From Rhizobium sp. Q54 (GTDB lineage: Bacteria; Pseudomonadota; Alphaproteobacteria; Rhizobiales; Beijerinckiaceae), in contig CAMDOY010000063.1 in the NCBI GenBank assembly GCA_945903655.1, forward strand, positions 1 to 13,626: a DNA stretch of 13,626 bases. The letters are read 5' to 3'. Below are positions 6,497-12,829 of the stretch, in pieces. Position numbers and translations under genes: made by a program. The first letter of the stretch is position 1. Each line of letters begins with the position of its first letter. A model generated the notes under the pieces. The model worked only from the letters and a program-made list of their open reading frames with translations. It searched no databases and had not been told where the DNA came from.

Positions 6497-7236
6497 GAAC
6501 GGAACAGCCTCGAATACTGGGTTTCATGCCGCATGGCGGCGATGTCGGAGCGCAGGGCGGCGGAGCCCAGATCATCGAGCGTGCCGCTGGCGGCCATTTG
6601 CGCGGCTTCGCGCAGGGCGGGCACGAGGCGGGCGATGATCTTCTGCCCATCGGTCTGGCCCACGGGGCCAAGGCGCACGGCGGCGGAAACGAGATTGCCC
6701 GCGAAGGCGACCAGATAGGCGTCGAGCAGGGCGGGCAGGGGAACCCCATGGGCGGCGGCGGCGACCGCCACTGCGACCGGATAGGCCACGGGCTCCGCGC
6801 CCTGCGCCAGTTCCCCCATGAGATCGCTGGGCCAGGAGGCTTGCACGGCGGTGACGAAGGCGTTGCCCTGCCCCGTGGTCTCCAGATGGCGCTCCCTGGA
6901 GGGGGCCAGCGCGAGGGTCAGGTCGTTGATCTCGATGACGCCAGCCATGTCGCCCGCGTCAGCCGCCCGCCAGGCGCAGGCGGCCAGCAGGGCGTCGGCG
7001 CGTAGCGACCCGTAGCGCACAAGGTCTTCCAGCCAGGCTTGCAGCGTCTGCGCGTTGGTGATGTCCCCCGCCTCGACGGCGGCCTCCAGCCCATGGCTAT
7101 AGGCGAAGGCGCCGACCGGGAAGGCGGGCGACAGCCAGATGAGCAGCGGCAGGGCGGAGCCTGCGCTATCCGTTGGCTGGTCTTGCGAAGGCCGCTGCAA
7201 GCGGGCCGCATCAATCATGAGACTATTTGTGTCCAT
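6493..7236 (-). CDS. ureF: Urease accessory protein UreF
   Basis: UreF joins UreD and UreG in the apo-urease activation complex and acts as the bridge and effector for UreG. With the start at 7236 it has 247 residues. The diagnostic WLSPAFPVGAFAYSHGLE (34-51) is followed by VEAGDI, an all-helical body with LTLALAPSRERHLETTGQGNAF, and the C-terminal GQTDGQKIIARLVPAL, as in other UreF proteins. The start is uncertain. The ATG at 7236 overlaps the end of ureE by 14 bases; a second in-frame ATG at 7218 lies four bases after the ureE stop. Neither has a clear ribosome-binding site, so translation is probably coupled to ureE. The ATGA overlap at the other end couples it to the membrane-protein gene. 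Confidence 0.93.
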   Translation of the reverse strand: MDTNSLMIDAARLQRPSQDQPTDSAGSALPLLIWLSPAFPVGAFAYSHGLEAAVEAGDITNAQTLQAWLEDLVRYGSLRADALLAACAWRAADAGDMAGVIEINDLTLALAPSRERHLETTGQGNAFVTAVQASWPSDLMGELAQGAEPVAYPVAVAVAAAAHGVPLPALLDAYLVAFAGNLVSAAVRLGPVGQTDGQKIIARLVPALREAAQMAASGTLDDLGSAALRSDIAAMRHETQYSRLFRS

Positions 7237-7831
7237 GGGCGGCGTGGTCGTGGCCCGCGTGATCGTGGCCGGAGTGATCATGCGCCTTGTGGTCATGCGC
7301 AGCATGGTCATGGCCGTGGTGGTCATGCCCATGGTGATCGTGATGATCATGGCCGCAGCCCGGGCCATGCACATGGGCGGCCTCAGGCGCGGGCTCGGGC
7401 TCTGGCGCATAGGCGCCGCCCTCGGGCTCGAAGGGGCCTTCGATGAGGGCGATCTTGCCGCCGAGCTTGCGGGCCATGTCCTCGATCACGGGATCCCTGC
7501 GGATGCGGATGCGGTTGGCGAGGATCTGCACCGGCAGGTGCCGGTTGCCCAGATGCCAGGCCATGCGGGCGAGATCGCGCGGCTCGCCGATGCGGATTTC
7601 CGCCAGCGGCTCAGGGGCGGCGACCACTTCCACGAGGCGGCCATCTTCCAGCACCAGCGCGTCGCCGTGGCGTAGCACCACGGCTTCGGGCAGATCCAGC
7701 AGGAACTCCAGCCCGCGCACGCCGGTCATGGCGACGCGGCGGCGGTGGCGCTCCTCGAAATCGAGCACGACGGTATCGGCGGGCTTGGCCTGCCATGCGC
7801 CTCGGGCGCTGATGAAATTGGCGCGGATCAT
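7223..7831 (-). CDS. ureE: Urease nickel metallochaperone UreE with long His-rich tail
   Basis: UreE is a dimeric nickel-binding chaperone that passes Ni2+ to UreG. It has 202 residues. The N-terminal peptide-binding-like domain covers about 1-75. The metal-binding domain contains AWHLGNRHLPVQI, with the interface nickel ligand H98. An acidic/proline linker (134-152) leads into a 50-residue tail (153-202) holding 22 histidines and one cysteine (C159). Such tails are known in some UreE proteins, such as that of Klebsiella, and bind extra nickel; here the last 30 residues form six pentapeptide repeats. A GAGGA ribosome-binding site overlaps the stop of the preceding ABM gene, whose end is ten bases away, so the two are coupled. 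Confidence 0.96.
   Translation of the reverse strand: MIRANFISARGAWQAKPADTVVLDFEERHRRRVAMTGVRGLEFLLDLPEAVVLRHGDALVLEDGRLVEVVAAPEPLAEIRIGEPRDLARMAWHLGNRHLPVQILANRIRIRRDPVIEDMARKLGGKIALIEGPFEPEGGAYAPEPEPAPEAAHVHGPGCGHDHHDHHGHDHHGHDHAAHDHKAHDHSGHDHAGHDHAAHGHK
7226..7315 (-). repeat. Six 15-base (five-codon) repeats encoding the UreE His tail
   Basis: Residues 173-202 of UreE fall into six in-phase pentapeptides of the form [G/A]-H-[D/G]-H-[A/K/S]: GHDHA, AHDHK, AHDHS, GHDHA, GHDHA, AHGHK. At DNA level these are imperfect 15-base tandem repeats, which could expand or contract without shifting the frame. The ureF start lies inside the last repeats. Confidence 0.85.
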
Positions 7832-7841
7832 GGGATTGTCC

Positions 7842-8144
7842 TCAAGCGAGCATGTCGATCTTTGCGGGGGTGATCGCCTCTATCCGGGGCATTTCGGCCA
7901 CGCTTTGCGCCATGGCCCGCAGGAAATCCTGGGTATGGGCGCTCTGGAGATGGGCGCGATTGTCCTCATGGCTCTTCCAGCGCTCCAGGACGACGAAGGC
8001 GTTCGTCTCCGTGGCGCTTTCATAGACGTCATAGGCTAAATTGCCGCTCTCAGCGCGAGACGTCTCCACGCAGACAGCCGCCGCCGCAAGAAAGCCATCC
8101 CGCTTTTCGGGACGGATCTTGGCGCGGGCGATGACGACGATCAT
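7842..8144 (-). CDS. ABM-domain protein (putative quinol monooxygenase family) inside the urease operon
   Basis: This small protein of 100 residues has the antibiotic-biosynthesis-monooxygenase (ABM) fold pattern: an opening strand MIVVIARAKIRPEKRDGFLAA, then TSRAESGNLAYDVYES, and the typical ERWKSHEDNRAHLQSAHTQDF. The family includes YgiN-type quinol monooxygenases and many small dimeric ferredoxin-like proteins whose substrates are unknown, so the enzyme name is only a family label. It sits between ureC (27 bases upstream) and ureE (10 bases downstream). It is not part of the standard urease gene set, and no role in urease maturation is known to me. Its CGGAGG ribosome-binding site lies in the 3' arm of the hairpin at 8146-8167, so its translation may be lower than, or depend on, that of ureC. 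Confidence 0.88.
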   Translation of the reverse strand: MIVVIARAKIRPEKRDGFLAAAAVCVETSRAESGNLAYDVYESATETNAFVVLERWKSHEDNRAHLQSAHTQDFLRAMAQSVAEMPRIEAITPAKIDMLA

Positions 8145-8145
8145 G

Positions 8146-8167
8146 GAGCCTCCGGGGTCGGAGGCTC
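8146..8167 (-). promoter_or_regulatory. Hairpin covering the ribosome-binding site of the ABM gene
   Basis: A perfect nine-base stem, GAGCCTCCG pairing with CGGAGGCTC around a four-base loop, fills most of the 27 bases between ureC and the ABM gene. On the transcribed (minus) strand the 3' arm holds CGGAGG, two bases of spacer remain in the stem, and the ATG follows one base after the stem. No U-run follows, so it should not act as an intrinsic terminator in this direction. Ribosomes finishing ureC, whose stop is five bases before the stem, could open it. The stem is seen directly; the role is inferred. Confidence 0.65.
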
Positions 8168-8171
8168 TTCT

Positions 8172-9884
8172 TTAGAACATGAAATATCTTTGCGCCATGG
8201 GCAGCACGTCGGCGGGCTCGCAGACCAGCAGCACGCCATCGGCGGTGACCGAATAGGTCTCGGGGTCCACCACGATCTTCGGGGTGGCGCCGTTGTGGAT
8301 CATGCTCTTCTTGCTGATCTGCCCGCGCGTGTTCTCGACGGCGACCATGGGCTTGTGGACCCGTAGCTTGGCCCCCAGCCCCCGGTCCAGCGCCAGCGCG
8401 CTGACGAAGGTGAGGCAGGTGGAGGCGACCGCGCCCCCATAGGCGCCGAACATGGACCGGTAATGCACGGGCTGGGGCGTGGGGATGGAGGCGTTGGGAT
8501 CGCCCATGGCGGCGGCGGCGATGGCGCCGCCCTTGATGATGAGATCGGGCTTCACGCCGAAGAAGGCGGGGGTCCAGAGCACGAGGTCTGCGAGCTTGCC
8601 GGGCTCGATGGAGCCGATGTGCCGCGACACCCCGTGCGCGATGGCCGGGTTGATCGTATATTTGGCGATATAGCGCTTGGCCCGGGCATTGTCGTTGTCG
8701 CCGGTCTCTTCGGGCAGGGGGCCGCGCTGGCGCTTCATCTTGTCGGCGGTCTGCCATGTCCGGATGATCACCTCGCCCACGCGCCCCATGGCCTGCGAGT
8801 CCGAGCTCATCATGGAGAGCGCGCCCAGATCGTGCAGGATGTCCTCCGCCGCGATGGTCTCCTTGCGGATGCGGCTTTCGGCGAAGGCGAGATCCTCGGG
8901 GATCGACGAACTCAGGTGATGGCAGACCATCAGCATATCAAGATGTTCGTCGAGGGTGTTCTTGGTGAAGGGCCGGGTGGGATTGGTGGAGGAGGGCAGC
9001 ACATTCTCCAGCCCCGCCACGCTGATGATGTCGGGCGCATGGCCGCCGCCCGCGCCCTCCGTATGGAAGGCGTGGATGGTGCGGCCCTTGAAGGCCTTGA
9101 TCGTGTCCTCCACAAAGCCGGATTCGTTGAGCGTGTCCGTGTGGATCATCACCTGGATGTCGTGATCATCGGCCACCGACAGGCAGCAATCGATGGCGGC
9201 GGGGGTGGTGCCCCAGTCCTCATGCAGCTTGAGGGCGCAGGCGCCAGCCTCGATCTGCTCTATGAGCCCGCGCGGGGTGGAGGCGTTGCCCTTGCCCGCA
9301 AAGCCCAGATTCATGGGGAAGGAATCGGCGGCCTCGATCATGCGCGCGAGATGCCAGGGGCCGGGCGTGCAGGTGGTGGCGAAGGTGCCCGTCGCAGGCC
9401 CCGTGCCGCCGCCCAGCATGGAGGTGACGCCCGACATGAGGGCCTCCTCGATCTGCTGGGGGCAGATGAAATGGATATGGGTGTCGAAGCCACCCGCCGT
9501 GAGGATCTTGCCCTCGCCCGCGATGATCTCCGTGCCCGGGCCGATGAGAATGTCGACGCCCGGCTGGATTTCGGGATTGCCCGCCTTGCCGATTTTCGCG
9601 ATGCGCCCGTCGCGCAGGCCGACATCGCATTTCACGATGCCCCAATGATCAAGCACGACCACATTGGTGATGACCGTGTCCATGGCGCCATCGGCGCGGG
9701 TGGCCTGGGACTGGCCCATGCCATCGCGAATGACCTTGCCGCCGCCGAATTTCACCTCTTCGCCATAGATGGTGAAATCCTTCTCGATCTCGATGTAGAG
9801 CGCCGTGTCGGCGAGCCGTACCTTGTCGCCCCTGGTGGGGCCGAACATATCCGCATAGGCGGCGCGGGAAAGCTTGTTGCTCAT
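8172..9884 (-). CDS. ureC: Urease alpha (catalytic) subunit UreC
   Basis: UreC carries the dinickel site that hydrolyses urea to ammonia and carbamate. The 570 residues are full length. All key residues known from the Klebsiella enzyme are present with a constant offset of two: nickel ligands H136 and H138 (GGFDTHIHF), the carbamylated lysine K219 (LKLHEDWG), H248 (MIHTD), H274 (HAFHTEGAGG) and D362 (SSDSQAMGRVGE), plus H221. The flap contributes C321 and H322 (VCHHL), and R338 lies in AESRIR. The enzyme should therefore be active once metallated. A GGGAG ribosome-binding site precedes the ATG, 14 bases after ureAB. The cytosolic holoenzyme would be built from UreC and the fused UreAB chain. 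Confidence 0.98.
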   Translation of the reverse strand: MSNKLSRAAYADMFGPTRGDKVRLADTALYIEIEKDFTIYGEEVKFGGGKVIRDGMGQSQATRADGAMDTVITNVVVLDHWGIVKCDVGLRDGRIAKIGKAGNPEIQPGVDILIGPGTEIIAGEGKILTAGGFDTHIHFICPQQIEEALMSGVTSMLGGGTGPATGTFATTCTPGPWHLARMIEAADSFPMNLGFAGKGNASTPRGLIEQIEAGACALKLHEDWGTTPAAIDCCLSVADDHDIQVMIHTDTLNESGFVEDTIKAFKGRTIHAFHTEGAGGGHAPDIISVAGLENVLPSSTNPTRPFTKNTLDEHLDMLMVCHHLSSSIPEDLAFAESRIRKETIAAEDILHDLGALSMMSSDSQAMGRVGEVIIRTWQTADKMKRQRGPLPEETGDNDNARAKRYIAKYTINPAIAHGVSRHIGSIEPGKLADLVLWTPAFFGVKPDLIIKGGAIAAAAMGDPNASIPTPQPVHYRSMFGAYGGAVASTCLTFVSALALDRGLGAKLRVHKPMVAVENTRGQISKKSMIHNGATPKIVVDPETYSVTADGVLLVCEPADVLPMAQRYFMF

Positions 9885-9898
9885 GTCTCGTCTCCCGC

Positions 9899-10519
9899 TC
9901 AGAGCTTGCCCATCACATCTTGCCGGAAGCCATAGACCTCGCGGCGACCTGACAGCGCCACAAGCGTCACGTCTCGCGTCTGGCCGGGCTCGAAGCGCAC
10001 GGCTGTGCCCGCCGCAATGTCGAGCCGCATGCCGCGCGCCTGTGCTCGGTCAAAGCGCAGGGCCGGATTGGTTTCGAAGAAATGGTAGTGCGAGCCAACC
10101 TGAATGGGCCGGTCGCCGGTGTTGGCGACAGTCAGCGTCAGGGTCTGCCGGCCCTCGTTCATGATGATGTCGCCAGCGGGCGTGATCACTTCGCCGGGCG
10201 CATGGTCCGTGGAGCCGCCGCGAATGGGGTGATGCACGGTGACGAGCTTGGTGCCATCGGGAAAGGTCGCCTCGATCTGGATGTCGTGGATCATCTCAGC
10301 GATGCCATCCATGACCTGATCGACGGTGACCACATGGGCGCCGGCCTCCATGAGCTCGGCGACGCTGCGCCCGTCGCGGGCGCCCTCCACCACGAAATCC
10401 GTGATGAGGGCGATGGCCTCGGGGTGATTGAGCTTCACGCCGCGCTCCAGCCTGCGGCGCGCCACATTGGCGGCCATGGCGATCAGCAGCTTGTCCTTTT
10501 CGCGCGGAGTCAGATTCAT
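9899..10519 (-). CDS. ureAB: Fused urease gamma-beta subunit (UreA-UreB fusion)
   Basis: A single 206-residue chain holds both small urease subunits. Residues 1-100 are a complete UreA (gamma), from MNLTPREKDKLLIAMAANVA to the usual end VTVHHPI. A short joint of about eight residues, RGGSTDHA, leads straight into UreB (beta), about 108-206: PGEVITPAGDIIMNEGR, VGSHYHFFETNPALRFDR, and GTAVRFEPGQTRDVTLVALSG. No stop or frameshift separates the parts. Helicobacter has the same kind of fusion, though longer; most proteobacteria encode the two separately. The subunits are structural and anchor the UreC trimer. The gene begins 14 bases after the ureD stop and ends 14 bases before ureC. Confidence 0.95.
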   Translation of the reverse strand: MNLTPREKDKLLIAMAANVARRRLERGVKLNHPEAIALITDFVVEGARDGRSVAELMEAGAHVVTVDQVMDGIAEMIHDIQIEATFPDGTKLVTVHHPIRGGSTDHAPGEVITPAGDIIMNEGRQTLTLTVANTGDRPIQVGSHYHFFETNPALRFDRAQARGMRLDIAAGTAVRFEPGQTRDVTLVALSGRREVYGFRQDVMGKL

Positions 10520-10533
10520 GGAAACACCCGGGA

Positions 10534-11361
10534 TTATTGCCAGACGCGCGGCGCATCGCGCCCGCGGAAAGATTGCAGCATGGAGACAATAGCAGCCCGC
10601 ATCTTTTCAGGCGAGGGCGACAGAAGGCGCACAAGCGCCATGCCGTTCCAGGCGCTGGCGCCCCATTCGCAGGGCGCGTCGGCCAGGATTGCGCGGATCT
10701 CGTCGAGCCGCGCCTCGGCGTCGGGCGCCACATGCAGGAAGGTGGCGTTGGCCCGGGCGCCATCGCCCACGGCGGGGCGGTCCAACGCGGCGGTCATGTC
10801 GCCATCAAGGCGCATGTCTTCGGCGAAGAGCAGGCGGCGCCCGCGCCTGATGCGCCAGCGGTCGCGGAAGGCGCCGTTCACCTCGGTCTCGCCCATGGCC
10901 ATGCGGCCATAGATCACGCTTTCCAGCATGGTGAGGCTGCTGGTCTCATCCAGATCCATGTCGAGGCGGCGATTGAGGCGCGCGCCGCCGAACAGAATGG
11001 TCTCCTGCGGCAGCCATTCCACCACAGCGTGAGCGCCGATACGCAGGGCGACGTCGATTTCAGCGGCGTTGGATTGGGCGCGATAGATCTTTTCCGCCGA
11101 TTGGGTTGTGAAGGTGACCTGCGCATGGGGGCCGACGTCGAAATCATAGGAGCACTTGTCGCCGCCTGCGACCCCGCCGCCGCTGTTGATCAGCACGCCC
11201 TCGCAGCCCTGCGCCACCTTGGGGCAGCGCAAACGCAGGCCGCCGGTCTCGAAGACGTTCATGGCCTGTGTGCGCGAACCCACGGACTGAAAGTCCGCGC
11301 GCAATTCACCGACGGCGCGGACATAGGGAGGGACCTGGGCGGGGACATGGTTCACGATCAC
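10534..11361 (-). CDS. ureD: Urease accessory protein UreD
   Basis: UreD (UreH in some species) is the scaffold that binds apo-urease and recruits UreF and UreG for nickel insertion, with a proposed internal nickel tunnel. With a GTG start at 11361 it has 275 residues. Recognisable features are GVLINSGGGVAGGDK (55-69), TFTTQSAEKIYRA (83-95), VVEWLPQETILFGGA (113-127) and the later ESVIYGRMAMGE with DRWRIRRG. The GTG overlaps the urtE stop as GTGA (11361-11358), and no strong ribosome-binding site is visible, which points to translational coupling with the urea transporter gene. A second in-frame GTG at 11355 is an alternative start that would barely change the protein. Confidence 0.95.
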   Translation of the reverse strand: MIVNHVPAQVPPYVRAVGELRADFQSVGSRTQAMNVFETGGLRLRCPKVAQGCEGVLINSGGGVAGGDKCSYDFDVGPHAQVTFTTQSAEKIYRAQSNAAEIDVALRIGAHAVVEWLPQETILFGGARLNRRLDMDLDETSSLTMLESVIYGRMAMGETEVNGAFRDRWRIRRGRRLLFAEDMRLDGDMTAALDRPAVGDGARANATFLHVAPDAEARLDEIRAILADAPCEWGASAWNGMALVRLLSPSPEKMRAAIVSMLQSFRGRDAPRVWQ

Positions 11362-12053
11362 ACCGACATGTAGCTGCGCACGTCTGCTTCAACCATCGAG
11401 GCCTTGTCGCCACTCATGACGACAGCGCCGCGATCCATCACGATGAAATCATCCGCGAGTTCGCGGGCGAAATCGAAATATTGCTCCACCAGCACGATGG
11501 CCATGTCGCCCTTTTCGCGCAGATATTCGATGGCGCGGCCAATGTCCTTGATGATGGAGGGCTGGATGCCCTCGGTGGGCTCGTCCAGCACGAGGAGTCT
11601 TGGCCTTGTGACCAGCGCGCGCCCGATGGCGAGCTGCTGCTGCTGGCCGCCCGACAGATCGCCGCCGCGCCGCCAGAGCATGTCCTTCAGCACGGGGAAA
11701 AGATCGAAGATTTCATCTGGCACGAAGCGCTGCCCGCGCGGCAGGGGCGCGTAGCCTGTTTCCAGATTCTCGCGCACGGAGAGCAGTGGGAAGATTTCGC
11801 GCCCCTGCGGCACATAGGCGATGCCGCGACGGGCGCGCTGATGGGGCGCGAGCTTCGCTACGTCCGCGCCATCCCACATGATTCGGCCAGACGAGATGGC
11901 CTGGTGGCCGATGATGGCGCGCATGAGCGAGGTCTTGCCCACGCCATTGCGCCCGAGCACGCAGGTGACGCGGCCGGGCTTGGCCTCGAAGCTGACGGAG
12001 CGCAGAGCCTGCGCGGCACCGTAGAAAAGATCGATGGACTCAACGGCCAGCAT
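11358..12053 (-). CDS. urtE: Urea ABC transporter ATP-binding subunit UrtE
   Basis: This is one of two cytoplasmic ATPases that power the high-affinity urea importer UrtABCDE of the branched-chain amino-acid (HAAT/LivF) type. The 231 residues show Walker A GRNGVGKT (34-41), the Q-loop in YVPQGREIFPLLSV (Q83), the ABC signature LSGGQ (133-137), Walker B LLVLDEP (153-159) and the LivF-like VLVEQYFDFA. Similarity to LivF alone would leave the substrate open. The assignment to urea rests on the direct link to urtD, to a recognisable UrtC, and to ureD through the GTGA overlap. It starts one base after the urtD stop. Confidence 0.94.
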   Translation of the reverse strand: MLAVESIDLFYGAAQALRSVSFEAKPGRVTCVLGRNGVGKTSLMRAIIGHQAISSGRIMWDGADVAKLAPHQRARRGIAYVPQGREIFPLLSVRENLETGYAPLPRGQRFVPDEIFDLFPVLKDMLWRRGGDLSGGQQQQLAIGRALVTRPRLLVLDEPTEGIQPSIIKDIGRAIEYLREKGDMAIVLVEQYFDFARELADDFIVMDRGAVVMSGDKASMVEADVRSYMSV

Positions 12054-12054
12054 G

Positions 12055-12825
12055 TCAGCGTCCCAGATAGACTTCGATGACGCGCGGATCGGCGCTCACC
12101 ACATCGAGCGGCCCTTCGGCCAGAACGGATCCTTCGTGCAGCACAGTGACCTTGACGCCAAGGTCGCGCACGAAGGTCATGTCGTGTTCGACCACGACCA
12201 CCGAATGGTCCTTCGCGATCTCGCGCAGGAGTTCGGCGGTCTGGGCTGTCTCCGCATCGGTCATGCCCGCCACGGGCTCGTCGACGAGAAGCAGCTTGGG
12301 GTCCTGAGCAAGCAGCATGCCGATCTCCAGCCATTGCTTCTGCCCATGGGATAAATCGGCCGCCAGCCTTGTGCGGTGGTCTTTCAGGCGCGTCGTCTCC
12401 AGAATCTGGTCGATGCGCATCAGTTGATCCGCAGGCGCTCTGCCGAAAAGAGTGGCGAATGCGCCGCGCGGAGCCTTCAAAGCGAGCAGGATGTTGTCCT
12501 CGACCGTGTGGCTCTCGAAGACCGTGGGTTTCTGGAACTTGCGGCCAATGCCAAGCTCGGCGATGGCGGGCTCATCGAGCTTGGTGAGATCATGCTGGCC
12601 GTTGAAATAGACATCGCCTTCGTCGGGGCCCGTCTTGCCGGTGATGATGTCCATCATGGTCGTCTTGCCCGCGCCATTGGGGCCGATGATGGCGCGCATC
12701 TCGCCGGGCTCCAGGGTGAGCGATAGGCCGCGCAGGGCCTTGTAGCCGTCAAAGCTCACGCAGACGCCATCGAGATAGAGCACGGAGGAGGTGAGGGCGG
12801 GGTTGTCCTTGGCCAGACCGGTCAT
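12055..12825 (-). CDS. urtD: Urea ABC transporter ATP-binding subunit UrtD
   Basis: This is the second ATPase of the urea importer, of the LivG type. The 256 residues show Walker A GPNGAGKT (48-55), the Q-loop in GIGRKFQKPTVF (Q98), the family-typical variant signature LSHGQ (158-162), Walker B LLLVDEP (178-184) and the switch histidine H214 in VVVEHDMTFVR. FQKPTVF and LSHGQKQWLEIGMLL are patterns I associate with UrtD rather than LivG. The start at 12825 has a GCGGAG ribosome-binding site overlapping the end of urtC. Longer open frame upstream lies within urtC in another frame and is not conserved. The gene begins four bases after the urtC stop. Confidence 0.94.
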   Translation of the reverse strand: MTGLAKDNPALTSSVLYLDGVCVSFDGYKALRGLSLTLEPGEMRAIIGPNGAGKTTMMDIITGKTGPDEGDVYFNGQHDLTKLDEPAIAELGIGRKFQKPTVFESHTVEDNILLALKAPRGAFATLFGRAPADQLMRIDQILETTRLKDHRTRLAADLSHGQKQWLEIGMLLAQDPKLLLVDEPVAGMTDAETAQTAELLREIAKDHSVVVVEHDMTFVRDLGVKVTVLHEGSVLAEGPLDVVSADPRVIEVYLGR

Positions 12826-12829
12826 GGCG

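Noticed and set aside
7226..7350. Tandem repeats that might suggest a CRISPR array or a minisatellite without coding role.
   Set aside because: The repeat unit is 15 bases, has no spacers, and stays in frame as the His-rich tail of UreE.
7237..7410. N-terminal extension of ureF to an upstream ATG at 7410.
   Set aside because: The extra 58 residues are a Met/Thr-rich out-of-frame reading of the UreE His tail and match nothing in UreF.
8146..8173. Intrinsic terminator between ureC and the ABM gene.
   Set aside because: In the direction of transcription the stem is followed by CATGATC, not a U-run. The T-rich side is on the opposite strand, where no gene ends.
8463..9935. A 490-codon open frame on the plus strand opposite ureC.
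   Set aside because: It is antisense to a fully conserved ureC, has Gly/Ala/Asp/His-rich low-complexity content and no recognisable domain. Long antisense frames are expected at this GC content.
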